Shown: positions 51,592 to 60,982 of the stretch, in pieces
Numbering within the stretch: position 1 is the first letter of the stretch
How the letters are laid out: every line of letters begins with the position of its first letter
Notes under the pieces: generated by a model
The model's database searches: none
Seen by the model: the letters and a program-made list of their open reading frames with translations, nothing else
What the model was told of the DNA's origin: nothing
Position numbers and translations under genes: made by a program
From: Rebecca billardiae RCC1528
Lineage: Eukaryota > Haptophyta
NCBI GenBank assembly: GCA_965240325.2
Contig: OZ251224.1
Coordinates: 3,658,001-3,722,000, forward strand
Reading direction: 5' to 3'
DNA length: 64,000 bases

Positions 51592-51648
51592 ATGACCGCG
51601 TTCCGCGGTCCTTCCGTAGAACCAACGCAGTTAGAGGCCCGCGGTGCA
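51592..51648 (-). repeat. Repeat B, inverted copy 3
   Basis: This is the reverse complement of the B block with an intact GACCGCG-GAA-CGCGGTC palindrome and the 'ggttctacgga' core. Upstream on the minus strand it also shares 'gaactgttacacatgtcag' with copy 2, so similarity extends beyond the 59-base block. Confidence 0.75.
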
Positions 51649-51829
51649 CCCTCCGTCGGCCGTCGGCTGTCACTGTCAGTCTGACATGTGTAACAGTTCG
51701 CCTGAGGACTGTCGCCGCGCGGGCCGCGCGCGGGGAAGCGGCCGCTGGGGCGGCGCGCGCGCGCAGGGCGAGAGGCGCCGCGCGGCGCGGGCCGGCGCGT
51801 GCGCGCGTGCGGGCGCACCTGCTTGAGGT

Positions 51830-53090
51830 GCTCGCGCTGCGCCATGCGCTCGACGACGGGCCGCTGGTCGCTCAGCCGGCGCGCCTCGTGCCGGCAGAGC
51901 GAGAGCGCGCGCCACTCGGCTGCCCCGGCCTGCCGCTGCGCAGCCGCGCACCGAGACCGAGCGAGCGGAGCTCGGGGTGGAACGAGGCGAGCGGCGCGTC
52001 GCGCCTGCCGCGGCGCGTGCGCGCCTGCTCCACCGCGCCGCCGTGCTCGCCCGCCGCCTCCTCCGCCGCGTCGGCGGCCTCGAAGACGGCGGCGGCCAGC
52101 CAACGGCAGGCTCGGAGCCTGTGCGCGCTCCTGAACCGGCGCCGATCGCCTCGACGGCCGTCTACTCCGCACAGCTGGCTGCTCGAGCTGCTGCACGGGG
52201 CGTCGCGACGAGGGCGCCGCGCGCGCCCAGCGCGTCCGTCGCCGCGTCGCGCAGCGCGTCGCGCTCGGCGTCGCGCTTCGCCAGCTCGGCGCACAGCGCC
52301 TCCGCGCGCACGTGCTGGCATGCACGGCCTGTCTGTCAGTGTCTGTGTGCCTGTGACGCCGCCCATCTGCGCGCGCAGCTCGGCTGCAGCTCGGCTGCAG
52401 CTCGACGGCGGACTCGTCGCGGCTGGCGGCGAGGGTGCGCAACGCGTCGACGGCCGAGGCCTGCAGCCCGGTGATCGCCGCGTCGACGCGCGCGGCGCAT
52501 TCCCAGCGCAGCTCCTCGCGCTACGTGGCCGCCGCTTGCGTGCAGCAGTGTCTTGCGAGCGTTCGGGACTGGCTGGCTGCTCGTCCTCACGCTGCTGCAC
52601 CTCAGCGCCGCCGTCGACCGAGTTGAGGAGGAGCTCGCGCTCGGCGTCGAGGAGCGAGCTCGCGTGCTCGAGCTCGCCCTTCAGCTGCGCGAACTCCGGG
52701 CGCATCCGGCTCATCTCCGCTGCGTGCTCGGCGCGCTCACTCATCCTCGAAGCGTCCGAGCGACAAGCTCGTGAGCGTGCTCCGGACTCGGCTCGCCCTT
52801 GCGCGCTCCTCCTCGAGCGACGAACACGCCCGCGGGCAGGCTGTTGCCCGCCGCCTCCGCCGCGATCTCGCCGCCCCCGCCGCCGCGATCTCGTCGCGCA
52901 TGCTTTGCAGCGGGGCGCTGTGGGCGCGCCGTCGGCACGGCCTGGCGACGGACCGGACCGAGCGAGACGCGCGCGACGCCTCGGGGAGAGCCGGAGCGGA
53001 GCGCGAGGGCGAGAGCAGAGCGCGAGGGGGAGACCAGCGGCCGGCCGGCTCCCGCCACCGCGCGCGCACCGCGGCGTACGCGGCGCCGAC
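51830..53090 (-). pseudogene. Coiled-coil gene of the composite element, inverted copy 3
   Basis: On the minus strand the segments run in the same order as in copy 2: 'MSRMRPEFAQLKGELEHASS' and 'LLDAERELLLNSVDGGAEVQ', then 'ARVDAAITGLQASAVDALRT', then the Ala/Glu helix, then 'LSDQRPVVERMAQREHLKQ' at a GTGCGC donor-like site. Frame changes and a stop separate the segments, though at different places from copy 2. Nucleotide identity with copy 2 is very high over 'KGELEHASS' to 'QQREDEQ'. The 5' part homologous to 'MASSTSTGDADQ' is not seen. Confidence 0.5.
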
Positions 53091-53426
53091 ACGCACGTCC
53101 CCGGTCAGGGCGCCGCAGCGACGAAGCGAACGCGAACGAGCGAGCGAGCAGCTCGAGAGTCGAGGGCCGTCCGTGCTCGGTCGAATAAGTGAGCGTAGGG
53201 CGCGCGCCTGGCGGCTCCCAGTATCCAACTTATTGCGAATAGGTAGCAAAACTTGATCACTTCCAAGTGCCCGTGTATGGCCTATGTTTCCAGCACCAAG
53301 TGATGCATCGGTAAATAACAGCGCGCCGCGCGCGCACGCAGTACGCCGACATGCAGTAGTTGAGGAGGACCCTGACCATGCACATCAACATGCACTTTCA
53401 AAAGGTTGCGCTTAGGCCCGGTTTGT

Positions 53427-53645
53427 AGGCGGGTAACTTGTTACGTTTTAACAAGCCGCCATAGGCGCCATTCAAAGAATCTCGTTTAACATTAGTGCAC
53501 AGGCGGTTCATCCATCGAGGCAGGCGGGTAATGTGGTTGAACAAGCGCTATTCAAAAGAATCTCTCTTAATATTATAGGGCGGTTCATCCATCGAGACAG
53601 GCGGGTAGGTGTTTAAACAAAGCGCTATTCAGAAGCATCTGGCCT
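53427..53645. repeat. Triple imperfect tandem repeat, unit about 75-95 bases
   Basis: Three units share 'ggcggttcatccatcgag', 'caggcgggta' and a '(g)cgctattcaaaagaatctc' core. They start near 53427, 53522 and 53598 and differ in length. They lie between repeat A and the coiled-coil gene of inverted copy 3 and have no counterpart in the other copies. Confidence 0.7.
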
Positions 53646-53844
53646 CATAGCTGTTTTCGACCCAAAACAATCAAACGTCGCTCGGCAAACTCGTACTCCA
53701 GCATACAAGAATGACAAAAATACTCACTTGTTTCACCCCCGGGGTATCTGATCCCACGTCCGTCCATCGACTTATGCGGAATGGCGTGGGCGCGCTTATT
53801 TCGTCAAGCGCGTAGTTGCTAATGCAGAGCACTATGGGCCAACG

Positions 53845-53994
53845 TACCCCTCGAAAAAGCGAAAACTCACCCTCCAACACCCCTCAAAATCGTCCCCCGT
53901 CCCCTTTTCTTTGATCAAAAGATCTTTTTGACAACGTAGTGAGGGCCCCCGGCGGGGCTCCACGCTAAGCGCTCCGCCCTACACCGCGGGCCAT
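53845..53994 (-). repeat. Repeat A, inverted diverged copy 3
   Basis: The minus strand starts 'atggcccgcggtgtaggg', and the A/G-rich core follows. This copy is shorter and more diverged than the others. The second arm of the leader hairpin is altered, so the fold is less perfect. Confidence 0.7.
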
Positions 53995-54265
53995 GAACCG
54001 TCGTCATCATGGCCCGATCGATGAGCATGCGCGAGTGAATAAAGTTATAAAGCAGCTAGCTGATGACGTTTCTCAATCAGCTACCGGTCAGTAGTCGGGT
54101 TACCAGTGGTCGGATCGGTCATCGGACAAGTCGAGTGCCTGAGCGGTGCCGCGCACGCCGTGATGCCTCAGGGCTCATCACACTGCTCTCAGCAGCAGGC
54201 GCAGCATGTCGTCAAGACTCATCAAATGACGCGCGATGATGATGACGCGACTCTGATTATTCGCG
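53995..54265. other. Short intergenic region
   Basis: These 271 bases lie between the outer boundary of inverted element copy 3 and the ABCF3 stop codon. No gene is seen. Confidence 0.5.
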
Positions 54266-56934
54266 TCAATGGTGCAGCTTGGATTTGGCGAGCTGCTCCT
54301 TGCGGTATGACGCAAAGTCCCCGCGATGCTCGTACACCTTGCCGGCGTCCACCACCCAGAGCGTCTCGCACGTGCTGGTGATGAGATGCTCGTCGTGGCT
54401 GACGACCAGCAGGCCGCCCTGTGCGGCGCGGGCAGGGCGCGGGCACCGCGTGGGCGGTGCGCAGGTGTCGCGCGCTCGCTTGCGCGAGCACGGCGATGGC
54501 GCGCGTCGGGGCGGCGCGACGCACGTCAAACTCGTTGATCGCGTGGATCAGCGCCTCGACCGCGTCGAGGTCGAGGTGGTTGGTGGGCCTGCCGGGCCGC
54601 GCGCGCGCGCCGCGCGCGCCGGGGCAGCGCGTCAGCTGCCGTGAGCGCACGCGGCGCGGCGGGCGCGGCGCGGCGGGAGCGCGTGGGCGCGCGCACTCGT
54701 CGAGCAGCAAGATGTGCGGCCGCTGCCACATGATCGTCGCGAGCTCGGCGCGGCTCTTCTGCCCGCCCGAGAGCGTGCGCATCGGCTGCAGCGCCAGGTT
54801 GCCCCCGAGCCCCATCTTGCCGAGGTGCTTGCGGATGTCCATGTTGGTCGCGCCCGGGTGCGCGCGCTGCAGCGCCTCGAGGGGCGTCAGGGAGAGGTCG
54901 AGGCCGTCGACGTGGTGCTGCGCAAAGCGGCCGAGCCGCAGCTTGCCCGAGCGGCGCACGTCGCCCGAGCTCGGCTCGAGCTCGCCGTAGATCACCTTGA
55001 GCAGCGTCGACTTGCCCGCGCCGTTTGGCCCGACCAGCGCGATGCGCGACTCGAGGTCGATGCCCAGGTTCACCTCGGTGAAGATGTTGGGCTGCCCCGG
55101 CGCGTACGCGAACGAGCCGTCGCTCACCTGCAGCACGGGCGGAGCGAGCGGCTCGGGCGACGGGAAGTGGAACTGCAACGACGGGTCCTCGAGCACCTCG
55201 GAGAGGACGGCCATGCGGCCGAGCGCCTTGACGCGCGACTGCACCATGCTCGCGCGCTTCGCGTTCGCGCGGAACTTGTCGATGAACGCCTGCGTGTGCG
55301 CGCGCTGCCGGTCGATCGCCTCGCGCTGCCGCTCGTGCTGCCGCAGCTCCTCGGAGCGCGTCTCTTCAAACGTGTCGTAGTTGCCCTTCCACCGCCGGAT
55401 GTCCTTGTTCTGGAAGTGCAGAATGTCGGTGACCACGCTGTTGAGGAAGGCGCGCGCGTGCGACACCACCACCAGCGTCTTCTCCCACTCCTGCAGGTAC
55501 TCCTCCAGCCACATCACGGCGTGCAGGTCGAGATGGTTTGTCGGCCTGGCGCGCGCGCGCGCGGAGGCGGCGCGAGCGGGAGGCGGCGCGCGCCGCGCCG
55601 CGGCCGTGAGAGGGGCGCGTCGTGCGCATCGGGCCCCGGCGGTGCGGGCGCTCGCGGTGCTGGGTGTGCGCTGCGCGCGTGGGCGCGCGCGTGGGCGCGT
55701 GCTGCGTGCGCGTGCTGCCTGCGCGCGTGCGCGCGCGGCGGCGCCCCGGCGCCCCTGCGCCCCGGCGCCCCGGCGCTCACTCGTCGAGCAGCAGCACATC
55801 AGGCGAGATGAAGAGTGCGCGCGCGAGCGCGACGCGCATGCGCCAGCCGCCGGAGAAGGAGGAGGTGGTGCGCTGCTGCGCGGCCTCGTCGAAGCCGAGC
55901 CCCGCGAGGATCGACGCCGCGCGCGCGGGCGCCGAGTCCGCGTCGATCTCCATCAGCCGCTCCCAGACCTCGCGCAGCCGGTCCGCGCGGTCGGCGGCGA
56001 CCTCGTCGTCGTCGTCGTCCTCGTGCTCGGCCTGCAGCTCCGCCTCCTCGGCGAGCAGCGCGGCGCGCTCGGCGTCGGTGGCGAGCACGCACTCGAGCAC
56101 GCTCGCGCTGCCCCCGGGCACCTCCTGCTCGATGTGCAGCACCTGCAGGTGCGCGGGGATCCCGCCGAAGCGCTTGGCGGCGAGGTACTTGAGCAGCGTC
56201 GTCTTCCCGATGCCGTTCCGCCCGATCAGACCGTACCGCCGCCCGAAGACGAGGGTGAAGCTGGCGCCGGAGAGGAGCTCGAGCGCGCCGAGCTGCATGC
56301 TCACGTCGCGCAGCATGATGTCCGACGTGCCCTGCCGCCCCTTCCGCCAGTGCAGCACGACGGGCTCGGTGGTGAGCGCCTGCAGCGTCTCGTCGCGCTG
56401 CATCGACCGAGTCTTCTCGCGCCGCAGCCCGCGCCGGTCGAGCTTGGCCTGCCGCTTCTCCATCTTGAGCCGGCGGGCCATCGCCTCCTCGGACTCGTCG
56501 TCGATCAGCGTGTTCGAGCCGCGCGACATCATCGACGAGTTGAAGTTCACCTTCACCGGGATCGCCTCCTTGAGCGACTCGCTGATCTCGGCCTCCATGC
56601 TCTTCAGGCCGTCGTTCAGCTTCAGCGGCACGCTGAGCTCGTCGGCCGCGGTGGCGGGATCGGCGGCGGTGGCGGAGGCGGAGGCGACGGGCCCCCCGCC
56701 GCCATTTCGCGCCTCGCGCGCGCCGCGGATGATCGCGCGGCACAGGTGGTTGATCTCGCCGCCGTCGAGCGAGAGGCAATCGTCGAGCAGCGGCGCGATC
56801 GCGTCGATCACGTCGTCCTCGTCCTGGCCCTCGTCGAGCGCGTCGTCGACGCTGCCGCAGACGTATTCGAGCACGGCATCGTCAACGTCCGCGTTCGTCG
56901 GGAGGAGCGCGCGCGCGACCGCCGTGGTGGTCAT
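54266..56934 (-). CDS. ABCF3: ABCF3/GCN20-type twin-ATPase
   Basis: Four exons on the minus strand (55781-56934, 54697-55545, 54525-54588, 54266-54418) splice in phase to 739 residues. The N-terminus has the ABCF3/GCN20-specific helical region ('VLEYVCGSVDDALDEG', then 'PLKLNDGL'), which binds GCN1 in yeast. ATPase 1 has Walker A 'GRNGIGKTTLL' (about residue 238), signature 'FSGGWRMRVAL' and Walker B 'VLLLDEPTNHLDL'. ATPase 2 has 'GPNGAGKSTLL' (about 555), 'LSGGQKSRAEL' and 'ILLLDEPTNHLDLDAV'. There is no membrane domain. ABCF proteins act on ribosomes, and GCN20 works with GCN1 in sensing stalled or uncharged-tRNA ribosomes. An intron interrupts the same Glu codon of Walker B in both halves. 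Confidence 0.95.
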
Positions 56935-57072
56935 CGTCCCTCCACCCGGCTCTAGCGGCGGAGCACGCGGCCGGCCGTCGCCGCCATCGTCGTCGACTTT
57001 CGAGCCGCGTCGCTGGCTGTGCCACGCCGCCCGGACCAGCGCCGGCGGCCACCGGCCCGACTCGTGATCATC
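56935..57072. promoter_or_regulatory. Putative bidirectional promoter
   Basis: These 138 bases separate the ABCF3 start (minus) and the TPR-ankyrin gene start (plus). They are GC-rich, with CGTCGTCGAC-like words and no TATA box. Confidence 0.4.
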
Positions 57073-58506
57073 ATGGCGGGAGAAGACGTCGTGCAGCAGG
57101 CGCTCGAGCTCAAGGACGAGGGCAATGCGCACGTGCGCGCGAAGGAGTGGGCAAAGGCCCGCGACGCGTACACACGCGCCATCGAGCTCGTCACCGACGC
57201 TGAGGCCGACGCGTCCCTCCGGATCGCGCTGCACTCCAACCGCGCGCTCGCGCACCTCGAGCTCGCAGACGCGCAGGCCGCGCGCGCAGACTGCGACCGC
57301 GTGCTCGCGATCGACGCGTCGCACGCCAAGGCGCTCTTCCGGCGCGGGCTGGCGAACGAGGCGCTCCATCGGCTCGATGACGCGCTCACAGACTTGCAGG
57401 CCGCGGCCGACGCGCTGAGCGGCCTCGACAGTGATGTGCTCGCGTCGCTTCGGCGCGTCCGGCGCGCGCGAGCCCATGGCCCCGAGCGGCGAGCGGCTGA
57501 GCTTGCCGATGCGGCTCGAGAGCACGTGGGCGGAGGCGAGCACATGCGCGCCATCGAGTGCCTCACCGAGGCCATCGCACTGCACCCAACCGAGGCGAGC
57601 TACTACGAGATGCGCGCGCGCTGCACCTCCGAGGTTGGCAAGTACGCCGCCACGCTGCACGACGCGGAGAGGCTGGTGGAGATGCGGCCGGACCAGGCAG
57701 TGGGGCACGCGCTCGCCGGGATGGCGCTGTACTGCATGCACGAGTACGAGCAGGCGACGCACGCGTACGGCCGCGCGCTCGGCCTCGAGCCGAGCGCGCA
57801 CAACTACGCGGCCGCGCGCGACGACGCGGCGCGCAAGCTCGGCGAGTCGCTGCGGCACGCGGCGCTCTCCGGGGACGCGGCGCTACTCAGGCGGTACACG
57901 CGGAACAAGATCGCCGACGTCGACAGCACGCGGGACAAGAACGGGTTCACGCCGCTCACGCTCGCCGTCGTCGGCGGCCACGCCGACGCGGTCCAGGTGC
58001 TCCTCGACGCCGGCATCGCCGTTGACGCGAGGGACCGCTACCAGAAGACACCGCTGCACTGGGCGGCGGCGCGCTCGCTCGAGCCCGTGGCGCGGCTGCT
58101 GCTCGGCGCGGGCGCGGACCCACTCGCGCGCGACAAGAGCGGGTGGGACCCACTGCGCGCCGCGGCCCACTCGGGATGCTACGCGCTCGTGCGCGAGCTG
58201 CTCGACCGCGGTGCCTCCGCCTCCGGCGACGGCGGCACCCCGGCAGCTGACGCGCCGCCCCCCGCCGCAGCTGCCGCTGAGCCGACGCCGGCGTCGGCTG
58301 ACGTGCCCACACCTCTCATGTGCGCCGCGCAGAAGGGACACGCGCACGTGTGCAAGCTGCTTCTGGAGCGGCGAGCCGACCCGGCGGCACGCACACCCTC
58401 GAGCGGCCTGCGCGCGCTCGACTACGCCGAGCAGGGTGCGCACCAGGGCGTGGTCGCACTGCTGAAGCCTCTCACCCCAATCGACCGGTTCGAGGAGGGC
58501 CTCTGA
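57073..58506 (+). CDS. TPR plus ankyrin-repeat protein
   Basis: A single exon encodes 477 residues from ATG 57073; the frame extends 18 codons upstream from a non-coding-looking stretch. Residues 10-125 are a three-repeat TPR of the chaperone-cofactor kind ('ALELKDEGNAHVRAKEWAKA', 'LHSNRALAHLELADAQAARA', 'KALFRRGLANEALHRLDDA'). A second TPR set lies at about 145-265. Ankyrin repeats follow from about 285 ('NGFTPLTLAVVGGHADAVQV', 'KTPLHWAAARSLEPVARLL') to about 440, interrupted by an Ala/Pro linker near 395-420. The first TPR block carries K/R residues at positions that in Hsp70/Hsp90 co-chaperones clamp the C-terminal EEVD. That role is possible, not shown. The gene shares a short divergent promoter with ABCF3. 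Confidence 0.85.
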   Translation: MAGEDVVQQALELKDEGNAHVRAKEWAKARDAYTRAIELVTDAEADASLRIALHSNRALAHLELADAQAARADCDRVLAIDASHAKALFRRGLANEALHRLDDALTDLQAAADALSGLDSDVLASLRRVRRARAHGPERRAAELADAAREHVGGGEHMRAIECLTEAIALHPTEASYYEMRARCTSEVGKYAATLHDAERLVEMRPDQAVGHALAGMALYCMHEYEQATHAYGRALGLEPSAHNYAAARDDAARKLGESLRHAALSGDAALLRRYTRNKIADVDSTRDKNGFTPLTLAVVGGHADAVQVLLDAGIAVDARDRYQKTPLHWAAARSLEPVARLLLGAGADPLARDKSGWDPLRAAAHSGCYALVRELLDRGASASGDGGTPAADAPPPAAAAAEPTPASADVPTPLMCAAQKGHAHVCKLLLERRADPAARTPSSGLRALDYAEQGAHQGVVALLKPLTPIDRFEEGL

Positions 58507-59674
58507 TCGACTGCCACCGAGTCACTTCCGTCGGATGAGATCACCTCTGAGCATGAGTCCGAATGCATGCGCGGTACAGCCACTGCGCGTCGTTATTTAT
58601 GCCTCGTGGCTTGACGAACGTCTTCGGATCTAGTGAGCGCAGGCTGCTTCCGATCTGATGAAGTATAATAATTTATATATGGTATTATGTACTAATTTCA
58701 TAATTTCAGAATAGGATTCGTGAAAGGGCCCGGCGTCGTCAGGCAGCCACAGGCCGCTGCCCCACTCATCATCATGCCAGGCCGCAGCGCAGCAGCCGCG
58801 GTGCAGCCAAAACGAGGCGGGTCACCATGAGCTTCGTGTTGCAAGCAGCCTGGTTGGCATTAGCCTCGGAAGACGCAGGTCGTGCAGAGGGACCGCCCGA
58901 CGGGCTTCGACAATGAGCTGGCAAACAGACGGCGGGACATAATGCGGATGCTGTGAGGAGGAGGCATCACGCAACCGTGAAGCGTTGTTGGGCAGCATCG
59001 GCAGCGTGAGGAAGGGTCCGGGCCGATGAAGGGGTGCTTGTTGACCATCAATCGTCGTGGACTGCCCGCGCGAAAGGAGCAGGGCTGGGAGCAGTGCGGC
59101 CGGACGAGCGCTGTGCTTTGTGGGAGAACCCAGCCAAGCATGGGGCCGTAACTGTCTGATAGGCGGATCGTACGACGTGAAGTCCGCCAGTAGTGCACAG
59201 AGGCCACCAGGACGCCCGTGACACCCACCACGAGAAGCCACAGAAAGGCCGAGCTCTCCATTCTACGAGGGCGTGCGCGCTGAGGGCGTGAGCGTGGACC
59301 GCGCGCACGCCAAGATCGGACAGGGCCCTTAGTTGGCTCCACTCGCGGCCATGGATCGCTGCCCACCGACAGAGGGAAAAAATCAAAAAAAGAAAGGGCA
59401 CTGTTGCCCGTCGGCCGGCGGGCGTAGGTAGCGGGTGGGCAAAAGATTCCCCGGACAGGCGGACAGCCCTCCAGCTCTGACCAGGGCCCCCACCTCTCCG
59501 TCTGGGTGGCAGTAGATTCGTCATGCGTCATTTCAGTGGGGTCTCAGACTTTTGCGGCGAAACGCGGAACCGTGCGCCGCCGACGAGCGTGGGATCCGCC
59601 CCGCGGTACACGCCGCGGCGCGGTGGGTGTGCTGTGCTCGCCTTTGAGGGGGTCGTCCACGGCAGTTGGTCACA
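58507..59674. other. Intergenic, one doubtful small frame
   Basis: This stretch is A+T-rich at 58640-58710. The only coding hint is on the minus strand at 58860-59261, described separately. The remainder is the 5' flank of the MgtE-like gene. Confidence 0.5.
58860..59261 (-). CDS. Doubtful small membrane protein
   Basis: The minus-strand frame from ATG 59261 begins 'MESSAFLWLLVVGVTGVLVA' followed by 'SVHYWRTSRRTIRL', a clean single membrane helix with a basic cytosolic flank. The rest of the 133 residues is Ser/Pro/Arg/Cys-rich with no domain. The first 35 codons have gene-like GC-rich third positions and the remainder does not, so an intron or a chance frame are both possible. Confidence 0.3.
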   Translation of the reverse strand: MESSAFLWLLVVGVTGVLVASVHYWRTSRRTIRLSDSYGPMLGWVLPQSTALVRPHCSQPCSFRAGSPRRLMVNKHPFIGPDPSSRCRCCPTTLHGCVMPPPHSIRIMSRRLFASSLSKPVGRSLCTTCVFRG

Positions 59675-60451
59675 ATGGCTGCAGCCCCGGCTGGCTCAGA
59701 CGAGCCGCACCACGTGATCACAATCGGAGATCAGAGCACAGAGATGGTGGGCGTCGGGTTGCAAGGACATCGCCCCAATCCGCTGGACACGCAGCAACAA
59801 AGGTCTGAGGAGGATTATGACGACTCGGAGGAGGACGAGCTCATCGACGAGCCGCTGCCCATAACGAACGATGACGTCAAGATCTTGGCTGGGTTGCCCG
59901 AGAAGACCGTCGATTATCTCGACGAGCGCATCATCACCGCCGTGTCGAACCGCTTCCCGTGGCTCCTCGTCCTCATGCTGGTGCAGTCGGTGTCAGGCTA
60001 CGTCGTCTCGCGATACGAGGGCCTGATTCAGCAGCACGTGATCATCGCCTCGTTCCTGACCATGCTCGTCGGAGGCGGAGGGAACAGCTCGGGGCAGACC
60101 GTCGCCGAGCTGGTGAAGCGGCTGCGCACGGGCGAGATCACCTCGACCCACTTCTGGCGCGTGCTGCTCAAGGAGTCGACGATCGGTCTGCTGCTCTCGA
60201 TGGGGCTTGGGATGGCGGCGTTCCCACGCGTGCGTCTGATGCACAGGGGCGCGACCAACGCCGACGCCTTCGCCATCGCGCTGTCGTACACCTTCATCAT
60301 CATCATGGCCAATGCGCTGGCCGTCTGCATCACGATGTGTCTCCACCTCTTTGGGAAGGCGGCTGTCGGCGGCCCGCCGGTCGTGCAGGTACTCGTCGAT
60401 GTGTGCGGCATCTCGATGACGTGCCTTGTGTGTAGCGCGGTCCTACAATGA
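59675..60451 (+). CDS. MgtE/SLC41-type Mg2+ transporter
   Basis: A single exon encodes 258 residues from ATG 59675. After an acidic 75-residue N-terminus comes the MgtE membrane domain: 'RFPWLLVLMLVQSVSGYVVS', then 'IIASFLTMLVGGGGNSSGQT', which is the pore signature usually written GGNAGSQ. 'LRTGEI' and three more hydrophobic stretches follow ('LLLSMGLGMAAF', 'ALSYTFIIIMANALAVCI' and the C-terminus). The regulatory N-domain and CBS pair of bacterial MgtE are absent, as in eukaryotic relatives. It has one MgtE domain where animal SLC41 proteins have two, so it presumably works as a dimer. Mg2+ or a related divalent cation is the expected substrate. The C-terminus is a little short of the usual fifth helix. 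Confidence 0.85.
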   Translation: MAAAPAGSDEPHHVITIGDQSTEMVGVGLQGHRPNPLDTQQQRSEEDYDDSEEDELIDEPLPITNDDVKILAGLPEKTVDYLDERIITAVSNRFPWLLVLMLVQSVSGYVVSRYEGLIQQHVIIASFLTMLVGGGGNSSGQTVAELVKRLRTGEITSTHFWRVLLKESTIGLLLSMGLGMAAFPRVRLMHRGATNADAFAIALSYTFIIIMANALAVCITMCLHLFGKAAVGGPPVVQVLVDVCGISMTCLVCSAVLQ

Positions 60452-60982
60452 CGGCTGGTGGCGAGCACGACCACGGACGTCCTCCTGGCTGCGTCACTTT
60501 GCCGCCCCAACGACGTGGCCCCCGGTGTTACTCGTACGATCCGCGGCGCAGTGATGATCATGTCTCATGATCGGCGGCCTGTGTGCGGCGTGACACGTGA
60601 GCCCTGGGCCTCGGGCGCGACGAGTCGGACTCGGAGTGACAATGGCAGTCCGCTGGGGCCGCGTCGGTCGGACGTGAATAGCCTGACTGCGCCGATATGG
60701 CAATGCTGTATAGTTGGTGGCCTAGCCTGCTGAGGCTAGCTTTAGCATGTGACGGGGCTGAACTGACGACGGTTCCCGACTGAGTCTGAGGCGCCATATG
60801 CATGATGATGACGACAGCGACTGACCAGTGACCTCCCCCGAGCCCGAGGGCGAGGCCGAGCACACTCAAAGGTGATAGGGCGTAACGGGCGCGGGCCGCG
60901 GCTCGCGAACGTACGGCGGCGCGGCGTGAGATTCTGAACGCCGGACGCGTGTAAGCAGCATGCAACCTGACGAGTACTCAGC
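60452..60982. other. Intergenic between convergent genes
   Basis: This is the 3' flank of the MgtE-like gene and of the plastid protein. Open frames are short shadows, and no repeat stands out. Confidence 0.5.

Larger units (their letters stand above)
51592..53994 (-). mobile_element. Composite A-B repeat element, inverted copy 3
   Basis: Read on the minus strand, repeat A starts at 53994 and repeat B ends at 51592, the same order as in the three plus-strand copies. The interior holds the coiled-coil gene copy (about 53090-51830) and a triple imperfect tandem repeat (53427-53645). Its B end faces the B end of copy 4 across 62 bases, giving a tail-to-tail pair. Confidence 0.6.
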
